From Ghiorsea bivora (GTDB lineage: Bacteria > Pseudomonadota > Zetaproteobacteria > Mariprofundales > Mariprofundaceae), in NCBI RefSeq assembly GCF_000744415.1, contig NZ_JQLW01000006.1:186001-250000 (forward strand): a stretch of DNA of 64,000 nt, given 5' to 3'. The notes beneath the pieces were generated by a model that was not told where the DNA came from, did not search any database, and worked only from the letters and a program-made list of their open reading frames with translations. Shown piece by piece: positions 53,741-61,749 of this stretch (positions within the stretch are counted from its first letter, which is position 1; each line of letters starts with the position of its first letter). Position numbers and translations under genes: made by a program.

Positions 53741-56358
53741 TGCCCGTTTTACCCCGTTCTATTTCTTTAAACAAAGCTTGGTATGCCCTCATCTTTGTCG
53801 CATCGCTGCTACCAGCGTTTATCATTGCGCCCTGGCTTGCCGACCAAGCACATAAATTATTACTCGAGCGCGCATTACTCCAAGAAAAAATCTACCACAA
53901 ACAAATCGAAGTTTTGTTTTATGAAGAAACTAAACGCCTAATCTCTGTTTTGGTCAACAAGGCTGACCCCATCGCTTTACACCTTGATAACCCAAAAACC
54001 TTTAACGCCAATATAAACAACATGACCACTAGGTTATTACACCGTTTGATGAAACGTGAGCCCATGTTTAATACCATCTCTTTATACGATAATCATGCCA
54101 ATATCATCACCCGTGTGAAGCGTAATCAACATACTCCAGCCCTCATCACTACCCAATCACCCGCATTTATTATTAGCCAACATAATCGCACATTTATTGG
54201 CTCACCACATCGCTTAGCAGATGGTCACTTCGAGTTTATAATTGCTGTGCCTCTTATTGCCCATGAACAAGTTATAGGTAGTGTCATTGCAACCATTAAT
54301 ATCCTTGATTTCTGGCGTAATATTCAGACAAAAGTAACAACTACAGAAGATAATATGCTCTATTTGATAGATGGGCGTGGTGTTTTACTGGCACATGAAC
54401 AAAACTCTCATCTGCATCAAGGTGATTTACTAACCAACAAAGCTATTGTCCGCTCTTTGCTTGCCTATAAGAACTGGAACAGTACACAAGCATATCAAGG
54501 GTTTGAACAGCAAAATGTTTTTGGTATTGGTTCACATATCAATAATTTAAGCTGGTCAATTGTTTCTGAAATATCTGCATCGCGAATTATGCAGCCCATT
54601 GAAAAATCACTAAGTTACTTGGTCTTCATTGTGTTTTTGGTGCATATCTTCTTTGGTGTTTTTGGTATATTGATGGTACGTAGAATGCTTCAACCCATTC
54701 ATAGCTTAAGCCAAGCCATACAACATGCCGAACAAGGGCAATATCAAGTTGACCTACCGCACTCAGCGTATAAAGAAGTTCAAAACCTTATCCAACACTT
54801 TACAAATCTTACGCACACCATTGCTGAGCGCGAAAGTGAGTTACGCCAGTATATGCGCACCCTAGAACACCTCGGTGAATCCATTCTGATTACAGATAAA
54901 CATGGTATAGTCAGCTATATCAACCCTGCTTTCAAGAAAGATACAAGCTACACCAACAGCATTCTTGGTAAACCCATACAACACATCAAAAAAAGCACCC
55001 AAAGTAATACTGTCTACCACCGTATCCATCACTGTATTCAAACAGGTGAAGCTTGGGAAGGCAGGGTGACTGCTTTCAAAGCTGATGGTGAAAGTTTTCC
55101 TGCACGCATACATATTTCGCCTGTTTTTTCTGACCATCACATCACACATTTTGTCATGATTTTACAAAATATGACAAAACATGATTTGCTTGAAGCGCAA
55201 CTGCTACAAGCGCAAAAAACAGAAAGTATTGGTACACTTGTTGGCGGTATTGCCCATGACTTCAACAACAATCTTGCTGCCATTATGGGTAATACTTATT
55301 TAGCCAAAGCTTCCATTAAAGCAGGAAGAGACCAAGATACCACCCAAAAAATAGAAAATATTGAATCACTAAGCAAACACGCAGCAACAGTTGTTGCGCA
55401 ACTCATGGCATACGCTAGACAAGATATTATACAAAAAGATAAGATTAACCTAAGCACCACCATTGAAAATACCATTGGTTTATCCCATGTTGCTATACCT
55501 GAAAACATCCAATTTAAAGTTCATATCACACATAGTGATGATATTGTCTTCGCTGACCCATCACAAATACAACAAATGGTGATGAACCTACTGAATAATG
55601 CACGAGATGCTGTGGCTACGGTTGAACAACCATGTATTACGTTGCATGTAACACCTGTTTTTGTAGATGCGAATTTCCACAAACGTAACCCTGATATCTC
55701 TACATTACACTTTATGCGGCTTAGTATTAAAGATAATGGTCATGGTATAACAAAAGAAAACTTACCCCATATTTTTGATCCTTTTTTCACCACTAAGGCG
55801 GTAGGAGAGGGTACAGGGCTTGGTTTATCCATGATTCTTGGCATGGTACAAAGCCACCAAGGGGTAATTGACGTTGAAAGCACCCAAGATAAAGGTACAA
55901 CTTTTCATATTTATTTACCTATTGTGGAAAACAAACAAAATAAAATACACAACATCAATGAACCACAGCATGAACATGCCCAAGGTGAAAGCATTTTATT
56001 AATTGACGATGATGATGAGGTGCGCGAAACCACTGCGGAAGTTTTGGAATCGCTGGGTTACCAGGTCATTCAAGCCAGTGACGGACTGCAAGGTTTACAA
56101 TGTTTTGAGCAAGCTATACATATTTCAGCGATTATTGTTGACTTAATCATGCCCAATATGGGCGGTATTGCATTTGCCGAGAGAATTCGTCAAAGCCATG
56201 AGAATATTGGTATTATATTCCTTACAGGCTATGAAAAACCAGATGTTTTGCATAAGCTTACAATACAAAACACATGTATATTAAGCAAACCTATTGATTT
56301 TGATTTACTGCACCAAACCATACAACATATGTTTAATGTCACCCAAAAACTTAAATAA
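53740..56358 (+). CDS. Hybrid sensor histidine kinase (Cache-HAMP-PAS-HK-REC)
   Basis: This 872-residue kinase has TM1 (ALIFVASLLPAFIIAPWLA) and a periplasmic Cache-like sensor (~40-285, with FEFIIAVPLIAHEQVIGSV). TM2 (YLVFIVFLVHIFFGVFGIL), a HAMP linker and a PAS domain (~380-490) follow. The H-box is GGIAHDFNNNLAAIMG (His about 506), and the ATPase domain has IKDNGHGITKENL and GTGLGLSMI. A C-terminal receiver (ILLIDDDDEVRET, phosphoacceptor Asp about 800 in IIVDLIMPN) completes it. Translation is coupled to the binding lipoprotein. No DNA-binding output is attached, so phosphate must pass to another protein. Confidence 0.9.
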   Translation: MPVLPRSISLNKAWYALIFVASLLPAFIIAPWLADQAHKLLLERALLQEKIYHKQIEVLFYEETKRLISVLVNKADPIALHLDNPKTFNANINNMTTRLLHRLMKREPMFNTISLYDNHANIITRVKRNQHTPALITTQSPAFIISQHNRTFIGSPHRLADGHFEFIIAVPLIAHEQVIGSVIATINILDFWRNIQTKVTTTEDNMLYLIDGRGVLLAHEQNSHLHQGDLLTNKAIVRSLLAYKNWNSTQAYQGFEQQNVFGIGSHINNLSWSIVSEISASRIMQPIEKSLSYLVFIVFLVHIFFGVFGILMVRRMLQPIHSLSQAIQHAEQGQYQVDLPHSAYKEVQNLIQHFTNLTHTIAERESELRQYMRTLEHLGESILITDKHGIVSYINPAFKKDTSYTNSILGKPIQHIKKSTQSNTVYHRIHHCIQTGEAWEGRVTAFKADGESFPARIHISPVFSDHHITHFVMILQNMTKHDLLEAQLLQAQKTESIGTLVGGIAHDFNNNLAAIMGNTYLAKASIKAGRDQDTTQKIENIESLSKHAATVVAQLMAYARQDIIQKDKINLSTTIENTIGLSHVAIPENIQFKVHITHSDDIVFADPSQIQQMVMNLLNNARDAVATVEQPCITLHVTPVFVDANFHKRNPDISTLHFMRLSIKDNGHGITKENLPHIFDPFFTTKAVGEGTGLGLSMILGMVQSHQGVIDVESTQDKGTTFHIYLPIVENKQNKIHNINEPQHEHAQGESILLIDDDDEVRETTAEVLESLGYQVIQASDGLQGLQCFEQAIHISAIIVDLIMPNMGGIAFAERIRQSHENIGIIFLTGYEKPDVLHKLTIQNTCILSKPIDFDLLHQTIQHMFNVTQKLK

Positions 56359-56437
56359 AATTTATGACTAACATCACATTATTATAATAAACCTTATGCA
56401 TCATAGGCAACATCCTAAGTAAAAAAGGAGATTGTAT

Positions 56438-56554
56438 ATGAAGAATATGACAAAAAAGATTGGTAAGTTTTTATATCGTGATGGACCAGCCGTAATTGCA
56501 ACGATTTTGTTTGCTGGCATCTTTGTGCAACATTATACGAATATGACAAGCTGA
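56438..56554 (+). CDS. 38-residue single-pass membrane peptide
   Basis: The frame encodes 38 residues, MKNMTKKIGKFLYRDGPA and then a hydrophobic helix (VIATILFAGIFV) and a short tail. AAAAAAGGAG stands 7 nt before the ATG, one of the best ribosome-binding sites in the window, and an intrinsic terminator follows 20 bp after the stop. That makes a compact stand-alone gene. No family is recognised. Confidence 0.65.
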   Translation: MKNMTKKIGKFLYRDGPAVIATILFAGIFVQHYTNMTS

Positions 56555-56573
56555 TAAAATGCTTGTAAATCGC

Positions 56574-56607
56574 AAAGGCTACAAGGCAATGTCTTGTAGC
56601 CTTTTTT
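56574..56607 (+). terminator. Intrinsic terminator
   Basis: AAAGGCTACAAG / CTTGTAGCCTTT, a 12-bp stem with a 7-nt loop, is followed by TTTG. It ends the 38-residue gene. Confidence 0.9.
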
Positions 56608-56701
56608 GTGATATATTGACAATATAGACATCGCTCCTACCCTCTGCTTAACTAAGGAAGATTCCTAAAAGGCATCTCACCGCTTAAACATTGGAGCATC
56701 T

Positions 56702-57736
56702 ATGGCTGAACACATTATTGGCATTGATATTGGTTTTGGTTTTACAAAAGCAACCAACGGACATGATTTTCTGATATTTAAATCTATTTTCGGCGAAGCG
56801 GTTGAATTTCAAATCAAAGAAAACTTACTTCACGCCAATACTGATGATGATCACCTACAAATCGAAGTAGACAATACTTCCTATTTTGTTGGTGAACTCG
56901 CCGAACGCCAAAGTTCCGACCGTACATTCACCTTAGACCAAACACAGTTTGTATCTTCTTCCAGTAAAATTCTTGCCCTTGCGACATTAAGTAAATTGGT
57001 AAAAGACACCGCCCAACCAATCAAACTGGTGGTGGGTTTACCCATTGGTCACTATCGTGAGTACAAAGATGAATTGGCAAAAATGTTGCAAACCACACAT
57101 AACTTTTTTGTGATTAATGCTGATGGCGAACGCAAACAAACAAGCATTACAGTTTCCGATGTGCGTGTATTACCCCAACCCATTGGTACAGTGATGGACA
57201 GTTTATTAAGCACCACAGGCATTGCTAAAAACAAACGTTTTGCCACCGATAAAATTGGTATTATTGATGTTGGATTTCGCACCACAGATTACACCATTTC
57301 GGATAAAGGTCGGTATTCCGAACGTGGCAGTTTAACCACAAAAAATGGTATTTCCCGTGCGTTTTCCCAGATTGGTAACAAACTTAAAGATGCTTGTGGT
57401 ATTAACATTGAAATCTACCGTTTATACGATGCTGTAGACAAAGGCACCATCAAAGTACGTGGTAAATCATATGACTTGCATAAAATCACCGAACATGCAT
57501 TTAAACAGCTAGCATCACAGGTTGCCGCCGATGCCAACCAAGTTTGGACAGATGACTGGGATATTGATGCCATTATGATTACTGGTGGTGGCGGTGCTGT
57601 ATTACTGCCCTATATGGAAGCAGAAATCGAAGGCGCAATCATCCCTATCAAACAAGACTTGGATTATCGCTTACACAATGTACGTGGTTATTACAAATTT
57701 GGTTTATATACTTGGGCAAACCCCAAAAAGAAATGA
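56702..57736 (+). CDS. ParM/StbA-like actin-family ATPase
   Basis: This 344-residue protein has the actin-fold nucleotide-binding motifs: phosphate-1 IIGIDIGFGFTKATNG, phosphate-2 IGIIDVGFRTTDYTI, and the adenosine motif AIMITGGGGAVLL. VVGLPIGHYREYKDEL and PIGTVMDSLL are typical of ParM/Alp-type plasmid segregation filaments. Such proteins polymerise with ATP to move plasmids, with a DNA-binding ParR partner and a parC site. Neither is evident here: the upstream gene is a membrane peptide and the downstream gene, on the other strand, is apaG, one base away. No ribosome-binding site is obvious. Confidence 0.85.
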   Translation: MAEHIIGIDIGFGFTKATNGHDFLIFKSIFGEAVEFQIKENLLHANTDDDHLQIEVDNTSYFVGELAERQSSDRTFTLDQTQFVSSSSKILALATLSKLVKDTAQPIKLVVGLPIGHYREYKDELAKMLQTTHNFFVINADGERKQTSITVSDVRVLPQPIGTVMDSLLSTTGIAKNKRFATDKIGIIDVGFRTTDYTISDKGRYSERGSLTTKNGISRAFSQIGNKLKDACGINIEIYRLYDAVDKGTIKVRGKSYDLHKITEHAFKQLASQVAADANQVWTDDWDIDAIMITGGGGAVLLPYMEAEIEGAIIPIKQDLDYRLHNVRGYYKFGLYTWANPKKK

Positions 57737-57737
57737 T

Positions 57738-58103
57738 TTAGTTCAAAATACCTGCAACTGCCAAGGTAAACATGGGTATATCCGCTTCAAAAAACACACC
57801 ATCTTCCGCACGCATTTGATATGAACCCTGCATACAACCCACCTCGGTTTTAAGCACTGAATAACTGCTATATCTATGCTCCTGCTGGGGGGCAATAACA
57901 GGCTGCTCACCAATCACACCATCACCTTGTACTTCTGTAATATTACCATCAGCATCCGTAATCAACCACTTGCGTGATAAGAGTTGTGCCGCCTGCTCGC
58001 CATTGTTTCGAATACAAATATGGTAAACAAACACATACTCACCCTCTCGTGATTGCTCTGCTTGGTATTCAGTCTCAACAGTGATTTCAATATGATTTTT
58101 CAT
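57738..58103 (-). CDS. apaG: ApaG protein
   Basis: This 121-residue protein is a fibronectin-III-like domain of the ApaG family, with IEITVETEYQAEQSREGEYVF, YHICIRNNGEQAAQLLSRKW, ITDADGNITEVQGDGVIGEQP and GCMQGSYQM. The family is linked to Co2+/Mg2+ homeostasis and Ap4A metabolism in E. coli by genetics; its biochemistry is unclear. It converges with the ParM-like gene with one base between the stops and no terminator. Confidence 0.93.
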   Translation of the reverse strand: MKNHIEITVETEYQAEQSREGEYVFVYHICIRNNGEQAAQLLSRKWLITDADGNITEVQGDGVIGEQPVIAPQQEHRYSSYSVLKTEVGCMQGSYQMRAEDGVFFEADIPMFTLAVAGILN

Positions 58104-58150
58104 ACTTTTGCCTCATACACCTTATAGCAACACACTTCATACATCACGCT

Positions 58151-58510
58151 TCATAACATCACAAAGGGCGACAATGCAAATATAGCCACAATTAACACTG
58201 CCAGCAACACCAAAAAGACTTGCACAGGATTCTGCTTTACCTTTTTCCAAACTGTAGGCTGCTCACCTTGTACACAAAGCTCGGCATATGTGGCTTGTGC
58301 ATCCTTATATCGTTGCACTTGGTAAGTTCGAATCAAAACCTTGCCTTGTTCTAGCTGTGTTTCATCATGCAGCCAAATCGCCGCAAAACCCAACCCCCAA
58401 CGCCCATTCGTTGTTTCATAAAAATCAATATCATGTGACTCCAATAAAGCTCTAATGTCATCGGCTTCATCATCTTCCACACCGCGAAGTTTGAATAACA
58501 TTACAGACAT
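58151..58510 (-). CDS. DUF6164 membrane protein
   Basis: This 119-residue protein starts MSVMLFKLRGVEDDEADDIR, then HDIDFYETTNGRWGLGFAAIW, a pattern of the DUF6164 family. One C-terminal membrane helix (VFLVLLAVLIVAIFALSPF) is present. The soluble N-terminal half resembles a small ferredoxin-like regulatory domain. Function is unknown. Its start overlaps the end of the mscS-type gene by 10 bp, so it is probably co-translated with it. Confidence 0.75.
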   Translation of the reverse strand: MSVMLFKLRGVEDDEADDIRALLESHDIDFYETTNGRWGLGFAAIWLHDETQLEQGKVLIRTYQVQRYKDAQATYAELCVQGEQPTVWKKVKQNPVQVFLVLLAVLIVAIFALSPFVML

Positions 58511-59589
58511 GGTTTATCCGGATGTTCGATATATAAAGTACGGCTTGGGAATGCAAATTCTAAACCCAAAGTCTCCAACAACTGCATAATTTGCATGTTC
58601 ACCTCTTGCCGCACTTGTAAATACACTGCCCACTCTTTGCTCTGACTGAAATAATATAAGAAAATAGACAAAGACGAATCTTCAAAATTATCAAATTTCA
58701 CCAATGAAAACTCTTGATCCACGCCAGGGTGTTCTGCCAATATTTTTTCAATACCTGCAATAGCCTGCTGCATTTTTTCCGTGCTAGTATCATAGGTGAT
58801 ACCAATACGCATTTTAATCCGCCGCTTAGAACGCGCATCGATATTATCAATCACCATATTTGCCAACATCGAGTTGGGTACATTCACCAAAGTGCGGGAA
58901 AAGGTACGAATGCGCGTAGAACGAAAGCCGATTTCTTCAACCACCCCTTCAAACTCTGAGGTTTTAATCCAGTCGCCCACAGCAAAAGGTCTATCCACCA
59001 ACAGCATCACCGAACCAAACAAGTTGGCAATGGTATCTTTGGCTGCCATAGCCACTGCAATACCACCAATACCCAATGAAGCAACTAGCCCTGAAATTGA
59101 ATAACCAAGGTTTTGGGCAATCACTAGAATACCTGTCACAATCAAGAAAAGTTTTAATGTTTTGGATATAAATGGCACAAGTTGGTCATCCAATGTTGAG
59201 TCTGTTTTTTGTGCCTTAGCCATCGCATACACCGAAAAACCATCAATCAAACGCCACAAAAACCAACCCACCAAAACAATGCTTAACATACGCCCCAAAC
59301 GTTCAGCAATCGCAACCAGTGGCAAAATATCTGACGGAGGATTTAACACCATCACCGAAGCCCAAATACCCAACAACAAAATCAACCAACTCAAAGGTTT
59401 TTCTGAAGCTTGCAACAAAGTATCGTCCAATGTTGTTTTGGTCTTACCTGCCAAATGTTTGGTCACCCGCTGTAAACCACGAATTAAATAGCGATGCGCC
59501 AGCACTGTCACCATCAATAAAGTCGCAGCGACCGCCCAACGTACCCAAGTATAATCACTCATCCATGTTGAAAACTGTGAAAAATCCAT
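58501..59589 (-). CDS. MscS-family mechanosensitive channel
   Basis: This 362-residue membrane protein has about five helices before the pore helix. The MscS pore and beta-domain core is visible: LGIGGIAVAMAAKDTIANLF, DRPFAVGDWIKTSEFEG, VVEEIGFRSTRIRTFSRTLV and VPNSMLANMVIDN. A C-terminal alpha/beta domain follows (MRIGITYDTSTEKMQQAI). MscS-like channels release solutes on hypo-osmotic shock. It heads a minus-strand group with DUF6164 and apaG. Confidence 0.92.
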   Translation of the reverse strand: MDFSQFSTWMSDYTWVRWAVAATLLMVTVLAHRYLIRGLQRVTKHLAGKTKTTLDDTLLQASEKPLSWLILLLGIWASVMVLNPPSDILPLVAIAERLGRMLSIVLVGWFLWRLIDGFSVYAMAKAQKTDSTLDDQLVPFISKTLKLFLIVTGILVIAQNLGYSISGLVASLGIGGIAVAMAAKDTIANLFGSVMLLVDRPFAVGDWIKTSEFEGVVEEIGFRSTRIRTFSRTLVNVPNSMLANMVIDNIDARSKRRIKMRIGITYDTSTEKMQQAIAGIEKILAEHPGVDQEFSLVKFDNFEDSSLSIFLYYFSQSKEWAVYLQVRQEVNMQIMQLLETLGLEFAFPSRTLYIEHPDKPCL

Positions 59590-59666
59590 TGTATCTTACC
59601 CCAATCATTTGACGCTTTAAGTCATGCTTTCTACACTAGCCAAAGAAAGCCACAAGGAGAATACGT

Positions 59667-59951
59667 ATGGGTCATCAACAATTGCAAGCACTCTTTTCTA
59701 ATCTCGATGACCTGCGCGCCCTGGTTGGGCGGAAAGTTCGTTATTTAAACGATGATTATGAAATCACCGATTTACTCGCTGATGAAGATATGTTGGTTTT
59801 ATCTTCGCGCTCTGATGATGTGGTGCAAGATGATTGTTATGGCAGAGCCCATCGCATGGTGCCCAAGCAACAACGCCTTCGTTTTCGTGACCCTGATGGT
59901 AAACCCACCGCCATTTGGGATGAGATTATTTTTTTAGATGGAGCTTTATAA
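59667..59951 (+). CDS. Hypothetical 94-residue protein
   Basis: This small acidic soluble protein begins MGHQQLQALFSNLDDLRALV and has probable beta-strands (KVRYLNDDYEITDLLADEDM, MLVLSSRSDD) and the end IWDEIIFLDGAL. I do not recognise a family. AAGGAG 9 nt upstream supports the ATG. The Rieske gene starts at the base after its stop, and it heads a coupled six-gene operon. Confidence 0.75.
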   Translation: MGHQQLQALFSNLDDLRALVGRKVRYLNDDYEITDLLADEDMLVLSSRSDDVVQDDCYGRAHRMVPKQQRLRFRDPDGKPTAIWDEIIFLDGAL

Positions 59952-60266
59952 ATGGCAGAATGGATTGATGTTGCCACAGAACAAGATTGCCCCAAAGGGG
60001 AACGAATGATTGTGGATACAGATGCAGGAAAAATCGCTGTGTTTCACCTTAGCCAAGGTTTTTATGCGATTGAAGATCGTTGCTCCCACGATGGTGGGGA
60101 ACTGGCATCAGGTGAATGTGATGGTGATGAAATTATATGCCCAAGACATGGTGCACGCTTTTGTATCCTTAATGGCAAAGCCTTAACCCCACCTGCCTAT
60201 GAAGATATTGAAGTATTTAAAGTGCGTGTAAACAACGGCATGATTCAGGTAGACATTGACAACTAA
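59952..60266 (+). CDS. Rieske-type [2Fe-2S] ferredoxin
   Basis: This 104-residue protein has the Rieske ligands C-S-H in EDRCSHDGGELASG and C-P-R-H in EIICPRHGARFCILNG. It resembles small soluble ferredoxins of aromatic-ring dioxygenases and NirD-like proteins (VFHLSQGFYAIEDRC). It can donate single electrons. No oxygenase is in the window, so the partner is unknown. It abuts the preceding gene and overlaps the following one by 11 bp. Confidence 0.9.
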   Translation: MAEWIDVATEQDCPKGERMIVDTDAGKIAVFHLSQGFYAIEDRCSHDGGELASGECDGDEIICPRHGARFCILNGKALTPPAYEDIEVFKVRVNNGMIQVDIDN

Positions 60267-60456
60267 GCAGCCCCTTCAAAAACAACCAGCCTGCCGACAA
60301 TGTAAACATTATTTTATTACTTGGGATGCCAAACTCCCCTACGGATGCAAAGCCTTTGCTTTTAAATCAAGGTGTATACCTTGCTTGGATGTCTTTCGTT
60401 CATCGGGTAAACCTTGTATACAATTCACACAAAAATCAGGAGTAACAAAAACATGA
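60256..60456 (+). CDS. Small Cys-rich protein, probable metal-binding
   Basis: This 66-residue protein has six cysteines in CRQCKHYF, YGCKAF, RCIPC and KPCIQF, a pattern of a short conserved bacterial family (CxxCxHYyITWD...PyGCkAFgFkS). Zinc binding is likely. Some relatives carry a uracil-DNA-glycosylase label, which nothing in this sequence supports. It starts with TTG at 60256 inside the Rieske gene, and its TGA overlaps the next ATG as ATGA, which argues it is translated. Confidence 0.7.
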   Translation: MTTKQPLQKQPACRQCKHYFITWDAKLPYGCKAFAFKSRCIPCLDVFRSSGKPCIQFTQKSGVTKT

Positions 60457-60734
60457 TTAAACATATCGTTATGTGGTCATTACAGGATAAAAATGATGCC
60501 ACCATGGTTAAAAAAACCTTGGAAGATTTAAAAGGCAAAGTGCCAAGTATTATTGATATTGAAGTCGGTATTGATTTTAGTGCTACCGATACCTCTGCAG
60601 ATGTGGTATTGTATTCTACATTTGCAAACCGTGATGACCTTAACGCTTATGTTGCGCATCCCGACCACCAAGCGGTGATTCCGATGATGCAGCGTGTTAC
60701 AACATCACGTAAGGTGGTGGATTATGAAATTTAA
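60453..60734 (+). CDS. Dabb-family alpha/beta-barrel protein
   Basis: This 93-residue protein has the stress-responsive A/B barrel (Dabb) pattern: MIKHIVMWSLQDKNDATM at the N-terminus, VGIDFSATDTSADVVLYSTF and LNAYVAHPDHQAVIPMM. Relatives form dimeric barrels with varied or unknown roles. AGGAG 10 nt before ATG 60453 decides the start over an in-frame ATG at 60414. It overlaps both neighbours. Confidence 0.85.
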   Translation: MIKHIVMWSLQDKNDATMVKKTLEDLKGKVPSIIDIEVGIDFSATDTSADVVLYSTFANRDDLNAYVAHPDHQAVIPMMQRVTTSRKVVDYEI

Positions 60735-61041
60735 TCTTTTATTGCTCTTTATGTTCGCTTGCGTCAACGCGGCATGGGCTGAAGACTTTAACTTACGCGA
60801 AGAACTTAATCCCAAAGTAGAAAATAACCAAGTTGAAGTTCGCACCTATAAACATGATGGCGATAATGCCACCATCACAGAATACCGCTCAGGCGGCAAA
60901 GTTTGGATGATTAAGGTACAACCCGCAGGCGGCTTCCCACCTTATTACCTCTATGATGATGAAGGCACTGGCGTATTCGAACGGCGGGTTGCAGGCAATG
61001 AAATGCCCAAACCACCCATGTGGATTATCAAACGTTTTTAA
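60724..61041 (+). CDS. DUF2782 protein, exported
   Basis: This 105-residue protein has a signal peptide (KFNLLLLFMFACVNAAWA). The mature region fits DUF2782: VEVRTYKHDGDNATITEYRS, GGKVWMIKVQPAGGFPPYYL and PPMWIIKRF. Function is unknown. The ATG at 60724 overlaps the Dabb gene by 11 bp, and the stop overlaps the ThiE-like start (TAATG). In gammaproteobacteria DUF2782 genes often lie near polA or other housekeeping genes, unlike here. Confidence 0.85.
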   Translation: MKFNLLLLFMFACVNAAWAEDFNLREELNPKVENNQVEVRTYKHDGDNATITEYRSGGKVWMIKVQPAGGFPPYYLYDDEGTGVFERRVAGNEMPKPPMWIIKRF

Positions 61042-61670
61042 TGGCAAAACACCTTCATCCACCCATACAATTGGTACTCATCACCGACAGCAAACGTTTT
61101 GCCGACCAGCAAGCCATGTTGGCATGTATCGAGCAAGCCATACAAGGCGGTGTGGATACGGTTGTTTTACGTGAAAAACATCTGGACTCAGCCAAACTGC
61201 TAAGCCTAGCTTCCAAACTTCGCATACTAACACGCAACCAACATGCCCGTTTAATTATTCATAGCCACGCCGATATTGCCAAAGCTGTTGAGGCTGATGG
61301 TGTGCATGTTGATGCGCAATCCATTCAAGAAATCATGCAAATAAAGCAGTGGCTGGATGGTGACTACCTTGTTTCTGCCTCATGCCATAATGAAGCTGAA
61401 CTAAAACACGCTGAAAAACAAGGTGCTGATTTTTGTTTTTTATCACCTGTCTTTCCTACGCGGTCTCACCCCGGCGCACCCTGCTTAGGTGCTACGCAGT
61501 TTCTTAAGCTTGCATCCTGCGTAAAAATACCAGTAATTGCATTGGGTGGCATTGAACCTGATGTGTTCGAGCAATTACAAGGTCATGGTGTCGCTACTAT
61601 GGGAGGCATCTTAAATGCACCACAACCCAAACAAGCAGCCCAAGCATTACAATATAAACATGATGCCTGA
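61041..61670 (+). CDS. thiE: Thiamine phosphate synthase family (ThiE/TenI-like)
   Basis: This 209-residue TIM-barrel protein has QLVLITDSKRFADQ, GGVDTVVLREKHLDS, a pyrophosphate-site-like LIIHSHADIAKAVEADGVHV, FLSPVFPTRSHPGAPCLG and PVIALGGIEPDVF. ThiE joins the pyrimidine and thiazole halves to thiamine phosphate; TenI is a related thiazole tautomerase. The DGVHV segment followed by DAQS instead of the usual GQxD leaves the exact function open. Its ATG overlaps the DUF2782 stop. It would feed ThiL at 14412 if it is a true ThiE. Confidence 0.78.
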   Translation: MAKHLHPPIQLVLITDSKRFADQQAMLACIEQAIQGGVDTVVLREKHLDSAKLLSLASKLRILTRNQHARLIIHSHADIAKAVEADGVHVDAQSIQEIMQIKQWLDGDYLVSASCHNEAELKHAEKQGADFCFLSPVFPTRSHPGAPCLGATQFLKLASCVKIPVIALGGIEPDVFEQLQGHGVATMGGILNAPQPKQAAQALQYKHDA

Positions 61671-61749
61671 GACAAGCATCACACTTAAATAAAAAACACC
61701 TGCTAAACTAACGCACAATAACGTAACAAAAAGGAAAGGGATTTATTTT

